Of a stretch of DNA of 64,000 nucleotides, positions 48,666 through 57,256 are shown piece after piece. Location: assembly GCF_900452415.1 (NCBI RefSeq), contig NZ_UGNX01000001.1:1054001-1118000 (forward strand), given 5' to 3'. How positions within the stretch are numbered: position 1 is the first letter of the stretch; the number at the start of each line of letters is the position of its first letter. The DNA comes from Legionella cincinnatiensis (GTDB lineage: Bacteria; Pseudomonadota; Gammaproteobacteria; Legionellales; Legionellaceae). A program made the translations under genes and the position numbers. The notes under the pieces were generated by a model. That model was not told the DNA's origin, made no database searches, and saw only the letters and a list, made by a program, of their open reading frames with translations.

Positions 48666-50309
48666 ATGTGGGATCACAATAAAAAAGAGTATTTAAATCG
48701 TCTCATTAAGATTAAAGAGTACCTGAAAAGCGATAAGTTTATAGAGGCAAATAATTTAGTAGCTGTGCTTTCAAAACTGATTTGTTCGGGCGATCGGGTA
48801 TGCATTGAAGGAGATAATCAAAAACAAGCCAGTTTTTTGGCTGCAGCATTGACGCAATTAGATCCCAAACAGGTGAATCATTTGCACATGATTCAATCTG
48901 CCATTGCATTACCTGAACACCTTGATATTTTTGAAAAAGGAATCGCAAAACGAATTGATTTTTCCTATTCAGGCCCACAATCAGTGCGTCTGGCCAATAT
49001 GGTAAAAAATAAAAAAATAGAAATAGGTAATATTCATACTTATAATGAACTTTTCGGTCGATTAGTCGCTGATTTGACGCCCAATGTTTGTTTGCTTATG
49101 GCAGAGCAAGCGGACCGACAAGGTAATTTATATACCGGAGCGAATACCGAAGAAACCCCAGCAATTATTGAAGCAACGAATTTTAGAAATGGTATTGTTG
49201 TAGTACAGGTCAATGAACTGGTGGATCGTTTACCAAGAGTGGATATTCCTGGTGATTGGGTTGATGTAATTGTTAAAGGTCCAGAACTTTCCTATATAGA
49301 GCCTCTTTTTACCCGCGATCCGGCGCAAATTGATGAAATTAAAATATTAATGGCCATGATGGTCATTAAAGGAATATATGCACCTTATCAAGTGAATATC
49401 CTCAATCATGGTGTTGGTTTTAATACATGTGCCATTGAGCTGATTTTACCTACCTATGCAGAATCATTAGGATTAAAAGGAAAAATAGCTCAGCACTGGA
49501 TTGTGAATCCTTTACCTACTTTGATTCCTGCAATAGAGGCTGGATTTGTAAAATCCATTTACCCCTTTGGCGGTGAAGTAGGTATGAATCGCTATGCTGC
49601 TGCTCGTCCCGATGTATTTTTTACCGGTAAAGAAGGATGTTTGCGCTCTAATCGCATGTTAGGCCAGCTTGCAGGTCATTATGCTTGCGATGTATTCATT
49701 GGTGCCACATTGCAGATGGATCTTGAAGGAAATAGTTCAACTGCTGTTGAAGGTCGAATTGCAGGTTTTGGGGGTGCTCCAAATATGGGTTGTGATGCTC
49801 CTGGACGACGCCATTCTTCTTATGCTTGGCTTAAAGCAGGTCAGGAACGTAGTGAAGCATTAAGCACTAAAATGCCTCGAGGAAGAAAACTAGTGATTCA
49901 AATGGTTGAAACATTTCAAAGTTCAGCACAACCGACTTTTGTAGAAAAACTGGATGCGTGGGAATTACAAAAATCAATGAATGCTGATTTGCCTGCGGTG
50001 ATGATTTACGGAGATGATGTAAGTCATATTGTAACTGAAGAAGGCATTGCAAACCTTTTAATGTGTCGAACTATAGTAGAGCGTGAACAGGCAATTCGCG
50101 GGATTGCGGGTTATACCGACGTTGGAATGAAAAGAAATAAGGCAAAAGTTGAAGAATTGCGTCAGCGAGGCATCATAAAACGTCCTGAAGATTTAGGCAT
50201 TAAGGTTTCTGATGCCACAAGGGATCTTTTAGCTGCCAAGTCCATTCGAGATCTGGTTGATTGTTCTCATGGTTTATATGAGCCGCCTGCAAAATTTAGA
50301 AATTGGTAG
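48666..50309 (+). CDS. mdcA: Malonate decarboxylase alpha subunit (acetyl-ACP:malonate ACP transferase)
   Basis: This subunit swaps acetate for malonate on the acyl carrier protein of malonate decarboxylase, forming malonyl-ACP. The 547 residues match the family length. Characteristic segments are RVCIEGDNQKQASFLAAAL, HMIQSAIALPEHLDIFEKGI, EVGMNRYAAARPDVFFTG and GFGGAPNMGCDAPGRRHSS. AGGAAAC is 5 bases before the ATG. It starts a five-gene operon (mdcA, fused mdcC-mdcD, mdcE, mdcG, mdcB) with short gaps or overlaps. The 174-bp gap to the divergent gene upstream must hold the promoter; no MdcR-type regulator gene is linked. Confidence 0.96.
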   Translation: MWDHNKKEYLNRLIKIKEYLKSDKFIEANNLVAVLSKLICSGDRVCIEGDNQKQASFLAAALTQLDPKQVNHLHMIQSAIALPEHLDIFEKGIAKRIDFSYSGPQSVRLANMVKNKKIEIGNIHTYNELFGRLVADLTPNVCLLMAEQADRQGNLYTGANTEETPAIIEATNFRNGIVVVQVNELVDRLPRVDIPGDWVDVIVKGPELSYIEPLFTRDPAQIDEIKILMAMMVIKGIYAPYQVNILNHGVGFNTCAIELILPTYAESLGLKGKIAQHWIVNPLPTLIPAIEAGFVKSIYPFGGEVGMNRYAAARPDVFFTGKEGCLRSNRMLGQLAGHYACDVFIGATLQMDLEGNSSTAVEGRIAGFGGAPNMGCDAPGRRHSSYAWLKAGQERSEALSTKMPRGRKLVIQMVETFQSSAQPTFVEKLDAWELQKSMNADLPAVMIYGDDVSHIVTEEGIANLLMCRTIVEREQAIRGIAGYTDVGMKRNKAKVEELRQRGIIKRPEDLGIKVSDATRDLLAAKSIRDLVDCSHGLYEPPAKFRNW

Positions 50310-50320
50310 AGGTAATAACT

Positions 50321-51511
50321 ATGGAAAATATGGAGTTTCGTTTTACTCTTTCTGGCAATAGGTTACGGGGTAAAAGAACAGTTTGTGGCGTTGTGGGTTC
50401 AGGTAATTTGGAGGTGATTATTGAAGAAAATAATACCGCTGAAACCTTATTTATGATTCAAACAGCAGTGGATCATTATAAGCCAGTTTGGAAAATGGTG
50501 ATTGCAGATTTTATGAGGCAACATAAACCAATAGGTTTGCAATTTACGCTCAATGATAATGGGGCAATGCCTGCTGTAGTGTTATTACGTTTAACCCAAG
50601 CTCTAGAAGAATTCCAGGGTTATTACAAAATAGGTAATAACTACCAAGAATTAAGTGCGCGTGAACGAATTCATGCTCTTTTTGATACGAATTCATTTAT
50701 CGAGTGGCTTGCGGAAGAAAAACATTATAGTCCTTATTTAGCTGCGTTAAATTTGCCAGGAGAGGCTGATGATGGAGTTGTCATTGGTTCTGCCTTTTTA
50801 GGAAAAAATAAAGTGCTCGTCGCTTCTCAGCAAAAAGATTTTATGGGTGGAGCAGTTGGTGAAATTCATGGCGCAAAACTCACAGGTTTATTCAAAGCAG
50901 CCATAGCAAGCAAAGTTAAAGCGGTGATTTTACTCATTGATAGTGGTGGGGTACGCTTACATGAAGCAAATGCTGGGGAAATAGCTATTTCAGAAACGAT
51001 TCGTGCTATTTTCGATGCAAGAAATAACGGAATAATGACTGTGGGGGTAGTTTGCGGTAAAAACGGTGCTTTTGGTGGCATGGGTATTATTTCCTCTTGC
51101 TTGGATTATCTGATTATAAATGAAGTGGGGCGTATTGGAGTTTCTGGTCCGGAAGTGATTCAAGCAGTGGCAGGCATAGAAGTTTTTAATGCGTTGGATA
51201 GAGCTTTGGTCTGGCGCGTCTATGGAGGAAAAACACGTTATTTGCAAGATGTTGCACAAAGCTACGTAAGTTCAGACATTGCAGCAATTCGTGATAAGCT
51301 TATTACCGCCCTTGATAAAAAGATTCCCTTGGATATTAATTCGATCAAACAAAAACATAATCTCTTGAAAAAAAGATTTCAGGATACGATAGGATATCAG
51401 GAAGAAGGGACGTATTTAAGCGACGTTGCTCCAAAGTATGCTGCAACTCTTTTTAATATGAAGGATGAAGAGTTTTTAAAGGCAGCAAAAGAGATAAAAA
51501 CAAACTTATAA
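50321..51511 (+). CDS. mdcCD: Fused malonate decarboxylase acyl carrier protein and beta subunit (MdcC-MdcD)
   Basis: One 396-residue polypeptide contains two subunits that are normally separate. Residues about 1-98 match MdcC (delta, acyl carrier protein): FTLSGNRLRGKRTVCGVVGS, then GNLEVIIE, with Ser27 in V-G-S-G-N-L-E-V as the probable attachment site of the phosphoribosyl-dephospho-CoA group. Residues about 105-396 match MdcD (beta, part of the malonyl-ACP decarboxylase): ELSARERIHALFD, EADDGVVIGSAFLG, GGAVGEIHGAKLTGL, IDSGGVRLHEANAGE and NGAFGGMGIISS. The frame is continuous with no stop or frame change. GAGG lies about 9 bases before the ATG. MdcC is near 100 residues and MdcD near 290 elsewhere, so both halves are full length. 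Confidence 0.93.
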   Translation: MENMEFRFTLSGNRLRGKRTVCGVVGSGNLEVIIEENNTAETLFMIQTAVDHYKPVWKMVIADFMRQHKPIGLQFTLNDNGAMPAVVLLRLTQALEEFQGYYKIGNNYQELSARERIHALFDTNSFIEWLAEEKHYSPYLAALNLPGEADDGVVIGSAFLGKNKVLVASQQKDFMGGAVGEIHGAKLTGLFKAAIASKVKAVILLIDSGGVRLHEANAGEIAISETIRAIFDARNNGIMTVGVVCGKNGAFGGMGIISSCLDYLIINEVGRIGVSGPEVIQAVAGIEVFNALDRALVWRVYGGKTRYLQDVAQSYVSSDIAAIRDKLITALDKKIPLDINSIKQKHNLLKKRFQDTIGYQEEGTYLSDVAPKYAATLFNMKDEEFLKAAKEIKTNL

Positions 51512-51569
51512 TGCTTAGAACAGAACGGATTCTGCCGTAGGCTCTATGAATTGCAAGAAGGAAATAGAC

Positions 51570-52277
51570 ATGGTTGCATTAAAAGATATTCTACAATTAA
51601 TTTTTTCTCAGGAAATCGAGTGTAGTGAGAATCAATCTGTGATTTATGGCCAAGCTCGGTTAAATAGCCAGTTGATTCATATTCTCGGGGTTAAAGAATC
51701 AACTTTTTTAGGTGCCGAACAAGCACTGATTATGGCGGAACATATAATCGAAATTCTTGAAAGTCAATCTAAAGATCCCATATTGCTTTTAGTGGATGTT
51801 GCAGGACAACAATTAACGATGCGTGATGAATGGTTGGGTATGCAACAATATTTTGGGCATTTGCTTGAATGTCTTGAGTGCTTACGTCAACAGGGAAACC
51901 CATTGATATCACTTGTTTATAACCAAGCATTGGGTGGAGCTTTTATTGCCTATGGATTGATGGCAGATACAATCTTAGCATTACCGGATGCAGCTTTAGC
52001 AGTGATGTGGTTGGAAGGTATTTCTAAAGTGACAAAAATAGAATTGGAGCAGCTTAAAGAGCTTAGCAAAACATTTCCTGTGTTTGCTCCAGGAGTACAA
52101 AATTTTTATCAACTTGGAGGGTTACATGAGATTGTAGCTCCATCTGAGCTTGCCGAAAAGATTGGTTTGGCGATTCAAAAGAAAAGTATTGAAGATGATA
52201 GGGCGTTTTTAGGAAGTGAACGTGGGGGGCGAAAGTTAGCTTTTTCAATTATTAAGCAAGTCGCTAATCATCCATGA
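51570..52277 (+). CDS. mdcE: Malonate decarboxylase gamma subunit
   Basis: Partner of MdcD in decarboxylating malonyl-ACP to acetyl-ACP and carbon dioxide. The 235 residues carry the crotonase/carboxyltransferase-type features IHILGVKESTFLGAEQAL, LLLVDVAGQQLTMRDEWLGM and SLVYNQALGGAFIAYGLMAD. The ATG at 51570 has AAGGAA 7 bases upstream; an in-frame ATG eight codons earlier lacks a site. Its stop overlaps the start of mdcG. Length is at the short end of the family. Confidence 0.92.
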   Translation: MVALKDILQLIFSQEIECSENQSVIYGQARLNSQLIHILGVKESTFLGAEQALIMAEHIIEILESQSKDPILLLVDVAGQQLTMRDEWLGMQQYFGHLLECLECLRQQGNPLISLVYNQALGGAFIAYGLMADTILALPDAALAVMWLEGISKVTKIELEQLKELSKTFPVFAPGVQNFYQLGGLHEIVAPSELAEKIGLAIQKKSIEDDRAFLGSERGGRKLAFSIIKQVANHP

Positions 52278-52924
52278 TGCTCCAAAGACATCATTTAATC
52301 TATCTTGATCCTTGCGCTGATTTTTTTCTGGTGTCCTGTCATGAAGACAAACAGTTAATTAAGGAACAGGTTTCTGTTTGGCTTGCAAAAGGGTTGCCAT
52401 GTATTTACGCAAAACAAGTACCCGATGACGAGTTCCTCAATTTAGGATTGCCTCTTTGGTATGCCAATAAAAAACATCGTGTTGCTCTTCGCGTTGCATC
52501 TTCTGCGGTACAAAAGCAAAATCCTCCGCCGCAACTCCTGGAGATGCAGGATTTCTTTTTACGTTATTACGGAATTGATGATTTAAATAGAGCTATTGGA
52601 TTACATGGAATATCTGATGTTGCAGTATATGGATCTTTTTTGTCCCAATATTTATCAGGATATGATTTTGTTACGAAAAGTTCCGATCTTGATTTGCTTA
52701 TCAATTATCACGAATATTCATTAAATCACTTGCAGGATCTTGTTGATACTTTAACGCAACAATTTAAGCGAATTATAGATGGAGAAATACGCTTTCCAGG
52801 ATTAGGAGATATTCCAATTAAAGAATTACTTAATACATCCACAAAAAAAGTATTGTGTAAGAGTAAAGATAACGTGAGCTTATTATCAAGAACAGAACTT
52901 TATGAACACTATCCCTTGCTGTGA
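52274..52924 (+). CDS. mdcG: Malonate decarboxylase holo-ACP synthase MdcG
   Basis: A 216-residue nucleotidyltransferase that attaches the triphosphoribosyl-dephospho-CoA precursor to the serine of MdcC, releasing pyrophosphate. The catalytic pattern is AVYGSFLSQYLSG followed by SSDLDLLINY (G-S and D-x-D). RFPGLGDIPIKELLNTSTKK is a typical MdcG C-terminal segment. It overlaps mdcE by 4 bases and mdcB by 23 bases. Its presence shows that the fused carrier domain is expected to be charged with the prosthetic group. Confidence 0.92.
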   Translation: MMLQRHHLIYLDPCADFFLVSCHEDKQLIKEQVSVWLAKGLPCIYAKQVPDDEFLNLGLPLWYANKKHRVALRVASSAVQKQNPPPQLLEMQDFFLRYYGIDDLNRAIGLHGISDVAVYGSFLSQYLSGYDFVTKSSDLDLLINYHEYSLNHLQDLVDTLTQQFKRIIDGEIRFPGLGDIPIKELLNTSTKKVLCKSKDNVSLLSRTELYEHYPLL

Positions 52925-53738
52925 ACGAACTCTAGCTAGAATGGCGGTTCGATCGCTTTATTTTGAGGTCAAGGCTTATCCAAAACCTGGGTTAGTAAGT
53001 TTTATTGATTCAGGAGCACACCATGATATGAACGGTGAAACCTTTTATCGTAGTTTGTTTGCTTTACGTCATTATTTTTATCAAATTTCACAGCACGGTC
53101 TAAAAAATGATTCTTTTGAGGTGTTAAAGCAAATAGCCATTAAAGCTGAGCAGCGAATGCTTGAAAGAACCTTCGGTGTCAATACTCATCGTGGGGCTAT
53201 TTTTGCTTTAGGTCTTATCTGTGTTTCAGTGATTCGATTAGCTCACAAAAAAAAGTCTTTTACGCCTACGGATGTGCATTTGCAGTTATTGGATGATTGG
53301 CCAATATACTTAAAAAATCATACTGGAGATCTTGGAAGTCATGGAGCTGAAGTACGCCGAAAATATAAGGTGGTCGATGCAATGCAAATGGCTATTCAAG
53401 GTTATGATTTGCTTTTTCAATTACTTCCTGAATTTATCGCGCTTTTTATTGAAACAAAATCATTAGACTCCGTCTGTTTATTTGCTTATGGAGAGCTTTT
53501 AGTGTGTATGGATGATACCAATATTCTCTACAAAAAAGGGAAAACTGGACTTGATTATGCGCAGTGCAAAGTAAAAGAATTATTGGCTATCCAATGTTTG
53601 CAAACACGCAGGCAAAGGGCTTTGGAAATACACCGACTTTTTTCAGAAATAGGAATTAGTCCTGGTGGCGTGGCCGATTTGATTAGTGTTTTATTATTTC
53701 TTGGACAATTGTTTTGTGAGTCTCTTAGGAATTATTAA
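52902..53738 (+). CDS. mdcB: Triphosphoribosyl-dephospho-CoA synthase MdcB
   Basis: This enzyme makes the prosthetic-group precursor from ATP and dephospho-CoA. The 278 residues show the CitG/MdcB motifs LYFEVKAYPKPGLVSFIDSG, HHDMNGETFYRSL, GVNTHRGAIFALG, GAEVRRKYKVVDAM, CMDDTNILYKKG and ISPGGVADLISVLLFLG. It starts within the end of mdcG. In most mdc operons mdcB is second; here it is last. No mdcH or mdcL/M gene follows. Confidence 0.94.
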   Translation: MNTIPCCERTLARMAVRSLYFEVKAYPKPGLVSFIDSGAHHDMNGETFYRSLFALRHYFYQISQHGLKNDSFEVLKQIAIKAEQRMLERTFGVNTHRGAIFALGLICVSVIRLAHKKKSFTPTDVHLQLLDDWPIYLKNHTGDLGSHGAEVRRKYKVVDAMQMAIQGYDLLFQLLPEFIALFIETKSLDSVCLFAYGELLVCMDDTNILYKKGKTGLDYAQCKVKELLAIQCLQTRRQRALEIHRLFSEIGISPGGVADLISVLLFLGQLFCESLRNY

Positions 53739-53973
53739 TTCGAAGCTTACCTCCCATTTAATCCAAGTCTAACTCTGGTTTATTTAAAAGATTCATATGA
53801 GAAATCAAAATACTCAATTGGATTTAATTTGATCACATTGTTAGTATATTAACTATAACTAGTTGTTACCTGAGATAAATTTTTTATCGAAGGATAAACT
53901 TAATCTGCGTGTAGGTTAGAGCTATGCGTTATTGCTGGCTAATAACTCAGTTTTTATATTATGAGGTGTGGAA

Positions 53974-54534
53974 ATGACAGATGCAAAGCAAGAATCGAAT
54001 GACAGCCCAGAGATGTCTAAAGGACTCATCATGAAGGTGATAGAGCTCTTACTTAAGTTGTTTGGTGTAAACCTTGGAAAAGGAGGTGGGATGCCGCTCG
54101 ATCAGGCAATAAAGCAACCACAGGCTGAACAAAAAGCGGTAGAGATTTTGGAAGATAAAACGACACAGTGGCTGTGTAAACAAGCGCTTAAAATACCAGG
54201 AGTTGAAGATATGGCCAAAGATTATTTAAACGATAATCCTGAGGTTAAAGCGTTTGCTCAAAAAGTTCTTGATAATCCAAAACTTCAAGATTTTAAAAAC
54301 GACTTACAACAAAGTGGCATGCTTGATAAAATGGAATTAAATGCTAAGAATACAAACTCCCCACAAGCAGAAAAACAAGCTGATCTCTCTCCCCTGGAAA
54401 TGGGTTCACCGAAAAGTAGTCAAGCAATCTCTAAGGGTCTGGGCGACAGTGATGATTACCCGATGTCTGAACCAAGCTTCGAGAAAAACTCAGCGCCTCA
54501 AGAAGAGAGTGCGAATCAAATGCGACCCAGTTAG
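53974..54534 (+). CDS. Hydrophilic unknown protein with polar C-terminus
   Basis: A 186-residue protein I do not recognise. GAGG lies 7 bases before the ATG at 53974; a GTG two codons earlier is possible. A short hydrophobic segment (about 15-32, LIMKVIELLLKLFGVNLGKG) is followed by a helical middle part with repeated D/N-N-P patterns (YLNDNPEVKAFAQKVLDNPK). The last 60 residues are rich in Ser, Pro, Glu and Gln (EKNSAPQEESANQ). The short Glu cluster near the end is the kind seen in some Dot/Icm signals; secretion is only a possibility. It sits between the mdc operon and a decayed mdc fragment. Confidence 0.58.
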   Translation: MTDAKQESNDSPEMSKGLIMKVIELLLKLFGVNLGKGGGMPLDQAIKQPQAEQKAVEILEDKTTQWLCKQALKIPGVEDMAKDYLNDNPEVKAFAQKVLDNPKLQDFKNDLQQSGMLDKMELNAKNTNSPQAEKQADLSPLEMGSPKSSQAISKGLGDSDDYPMSEPSFEKNSAPQEESANQMRPS

Positions 54535-54537
54535 TAG

Positions 54538-54690
54538 TTTGGAAATGGTGAGCGTAGATTTTGTGAGGCAACATAAACTATAGGGTTGCAATTTACGCTC
54601 AATACTAATGGGGTAATGCCTGCCCTATTATTACGTTTACCCCACAATTATTTTGTGAATCCTTGAGAAGTGATAAGATTGACAATTCAC
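54538..54690 (+). pseudogene. Decayed remnant of malonate decarboxylase sequence
   Basis: Bases 54539-54643 align with 50491-50601 in the carrier-protein part of the mdcC-mdcD gene; TGAGGCAACATAAAC and TTGCAATTTACGCTCAAT are identical, with scattered changes and small deletions elsewhere. Bases about 54645-54672 (CACAATTATTTTGTGAATCC) then resemble the end of mdcB (ACAATTGTTTTGTGAGTCTC at 53707-53726). Reading frames are broken. This is a scar of a second mdc copy or of a duplication followed by large deletion. Confidence 0.75.
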
Positions 54691-54897
54691 TCTAGATTTT
54701 TGATAAAGAAGCCTAGGTAACGCCCCTCAAGTTATCTCAGCAATCGAAGCAAGCTGAAAATTATGCGCATTGATTAAAGCTAAGATACAATTATTCTTGT
54801 TTTTGAATAAGGCACCTTCCTAAAATTTAAAAAATACAATCTATACTATAAGTTAAGTACGTCATATTACATTATTTATTTTCATAGGGAGAAGGGT
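54691..54897. other. Intergenic region before the cyclic-nucleotide-binding gene
   Basis: Together with the mdc remnant this gap is 363 bp. The last 207 bp show no gene; promoter elements are expected but I cannot place them. CTATACTATAAG near 54842 may contain a -10 box. Confidence 0.35.
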
Positions 54898-55356
54898 ATG
54901 GATACGATTAATAGTTTGTCGCAAATAGATAAGATACCCATTCTTTCTCGAGCTCCCATTTTTACAGGTGTTGGCTTTATTGAGCAAAAAATGCTTGCCG
55001 ATAAATGTACTGTTGTTGCTTATAAACCTGAAGAGACTGTTATAGAGCAAGGAGAAATAGGGGATAGGCTTTATATTATTATTAAAGGTACCGTACAAGT
55101 TTCTGTGAAAACAAACTCTATGGGATGGAAGCGTATCAATACCTTGGGCCCAGGAGATGTATTTGGGGAAATTGCTATCTTACGCAATACACGCAGAACA
55201 GCGCGGATTGTTACAATTACTGCGTGTCAATTTCTTACGATTAATGCCACAGATTTTTTAAATGTTTATCAATATTTTCCTGCAAGAGCACGTGACAATA
55301 TTCAGTTAGTTGTTGCCAAACGTCTACAAGAAAGTGGTGTTTATGTGCGTATGTAA
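54898..55356 (+). CDS. Stand-alone cyclic-nucleotide-binding domain protein
   Basis: A 152-residue protein made almost entirely of one cNMP-binding domain (about 15-140). The beta-roll YKPEETVIEQGEIGDRLYII and the phosphate-binding cassette FGEIAILRNTRRTARIV are clear; the R-T-A with the preceding Glu fits binding of a cyclic nucleotide. No helix-turn-helix or enzyme domain follows, so it is not a CRP-type regulator. GGGAGAAGGG lies just before the ATG. The DipZ-like gene starts 38 bases downstream, suggesting a shared transcript. Stand-alone domains of this kind often regulate a partner protein; the partner here is unknown. Confidence 0.82.
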   Translation: MDTINSLSQIDKIPILSRAPIFTGVGFIEQKMLADKCTVVAYKPEETVIEQGEIGDRLYIIIKGTVQVSVKTNSMGWKRINTLGPGDVFGEIAILRNTRRTARIVTITACQFLTINATDFLNVYQYFPARARDNIQLVVAKRLQESGVYVRM

Positions 55357-55394
55357 AAAAGTGTAGCGGAATTGCATTTGCCTGGAAATAAAAA

Positions 55395-57035
55395 ATGGAA
55401 ACTCAGTTCATCAATATCATATTAGGATTTATCGAGGGCTTTGGTCTTATTATTTCTCCTTGTATCTTGCCTATTTTACCTATTTTTCTGGCGGGATCTT
55501 TGACAGGATCTAAAAAGAGGCCTGTAGGTATCATTATTGGTTTTACTTTATTTTTCTCTCTACTTGTGTTTTTTTCGCATCAATTAGTGCGTTATTTTGA
55601 TATAGATTTTAATTGGGTTCGCGATTTTGGCTATGCTATTTTGTTAATTTTGGGTGTCATTATGCTCTCGAATTATTTAACAGAACAATTTGGCAAAATG
55701 ACCCAAGGATTTACCCGCATAGGAAATTTTTTTTCTGCAGCAAATGATTCTGAAGGGGGCTTTTGGAATGGGCTTTTATTTGGATGCATCATTGCAATTA
55801 TTTGGACCCCTTGTGCAGGACCTATTTTGGCGGCAATAATTGTTCAAACTGCCTTGCAAAAAGCAACATTAGTGAGTTTTTTAACTCTTATAGCTTTTGC
55901 TTTAGGCGCTGCAATTCCTATGTTTATTATTTCTCTGTATGGAAAAAAATTAATCGGTACTTTTACTTTTTTTAAAACTCGAGCGATTCTTTTTCGTAAA
56001 TTTTTAGGTGGATTGATTATTGCAAGTGTGGTGTACATGCTTTATTTTGAAGGACTCGTGGTTTCTACTTCTGTAACTCCTCAAACAGGCATTAAAACAT
56101 CAACTTCATTGATTGATGGATTGTGGCTTACTTATCCTGCACCACCTATACAAGGTATCGATGCGTGGATAAATTCTCCCCCCTTGCATATCAAAGATTT
56201 GAAGGGAAAAGTAGTGTTAGTAGATTTTTGGACTTATTCTTGTATCAATTGCTTACGTACTTTACCCTATGTTAAAGATTGGTATAAACGCTATCACAAG
56301 CAAGGATTGGTGATCATTGGTGTACACACGCCCGAGTTTGATTTTGAAAAAAAATTATCTAATGTAGAAGCTGCAGTAAAACTCTATGGAATTTTATATC
56401 CTGTAGCGCTTGATAATCAGTATGTTACCTGGAATAACTATGAGAATCATTATTGGCCTGCACATTATTTAATTAATAAAAAGGGCGATGTAGTCTACAA
56501 GCATTTTGGTGAAGGCGATTATGATATTACTGAAAATAATATTCGCTTTTTATTAGGTGTGAAGGATTTAACTGCTTTTGAAGCTTCTCAAGATAATGCG
56601 GTTTCTTTCACTCAAACTCCTGAAACTTATTTAGGTTATGGGCGGGCTGATACCTCTTACAGCCCAAAACTCATAAAAGATAAAACGGCTCAATATCATT
56701 TTTCTCCTCAGTTATCTGCTAATGCTTGGGGTTTAGAGGGCTTATGGCAGGTTCATGAAGAGTATATTAGTGCAGAAGAAGCGAATGCAGCATTAAAAAT
56801 ACATTTCAAAGCACGTAAAGTGTATGCTGTGATGGGAAATAGTACTGCAAAACCGATTAACATTAAGGTGATTTTAAGTGATTCGAATGGCAAAAAGATA
56901 AAAGAAAGTAATGTATTAGTTGATAAATACTCTATTTATCAACTCGTTGCACAAAATAAATTTACCAGTGGATATTTACACGTCATTGTTAATGCTCCTG
57001 GAGTTCAATTCTATACCTTTACTTTTGGAAATTAG
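55395..57035 (+). CDS. DipZ-like protein: CcdA/DsbD membrane domain fused to thioredoxin-like domain
   Basis: A 546-residue protein that would carry electrons across the inner membrane to an exported thioredoxin-like domain. The N-terminal CcdA-type domain (about 1-225) has six hydrophobic segments and the redox cysteines C23 (SPCILP) and C140 (TPCAGP). Residues about 255-395 form a TlpA/ResA-type domain with C283-I-N-C286 in WTYSCINCLRTLP and a cis-proline region (WPAHYLI). The last 140 residues resemble the C-terminal carbohydrate-binding-like domain of mycobacterial DipZ (EGLWQVHEEYISAEEANAA). A role in repairing or reducing envelope disulfides is inferred. A MITE-like element lies 18 bases after the stop. 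Confidence 0.88.
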   Translation: METQFINIILGFIEGFGLIISPCILPILPIFLAGSLTGSKKRPVGIIIGFTLFFSLLVFFSHQLVRYFDIDFNWVRDFGYAILLILGVIMLSNYLTEQFGKMTQGFTRIGNFFSAANDSEGGFWNGLLFGCIIAIIWTPCAGPILAAIIVQTALQKATLVSFLTLIAFALGAAIPMFIISLYGKKLIGTFTFFKTRAILFRKFLGGLIIASVVYMLYFEGLVVSTSVTPQTGIKTSTSLIDGLWLTYPAPPIQGIDAWINSPPLHIKDLKGKVVLVDFWTYSCINCLRTLPYVKDWYKRYHKQGLVIIGVHTPEFDFEKKLSNVEAAVKLYGILYPVALDNQYVTWNNYENHYWPAHYLINKKGDVVYKHFGEGDYDITENNIRFLLGVKDLTAFEASQDNAVSFTQTPETYLGYGRADTSYSPKLIKDKTAQYHFSPQLSANAWGLEGLWQVHEEYISAEEANAALKIHFKARKVYAVMGNSTAKPINIKVILSDSNGKKIKESNVLVDKYSIYQLVAQNKFTSGYLHVIVNAPGVQFYTFTFGN

Positions 57036-57048
57036 GTTAACTTTATCT

Positions 57049-57254
57049 AAAATAACGTGAGTTTGGGATAAGAATGTAATTAAAATCTGCCTTAGCATGA
57101 TCCGTTCAAGCTGAGGAGGCGTTAATGCCGTCTCGAAGCCTTAGCACAGGACTTGAAAGTTCGTACAAAGGCTTCGAGACAACGCTGCGCGTTTCCTCAG
57201 CCCGAACGGATCGGAATAACTTCACGTCCGCTTATCCCGAACTCAGGTTAAAAT
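57049..57254. mobile_element. Single MITE-like palindromic element with 5-bp duplication
   Basis: The element itself is 57054-57249 (196 bp), flanked on both sides by AAAAT (57049-57053 and 57250-57254). Ends AACGTGAGTTTGGGATAAG and the reverse of CTTATCCCGAACTCAGGTT are inverted repeats. The core (about 57102-57210) has the family stems, a left arm GGCGTTAATGCC and a right arm AACGCTGCGCGTT. It fills the gap between two convergent genes. Confidence 0.88.
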
Positions 57255-57256
57255 AG

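Noticed and set aside
53739-53973. Search for an mdcH or malonate transporter gene after mdcB
   Set aside because: The gap is too short and contains no frame of suitable length or motif.
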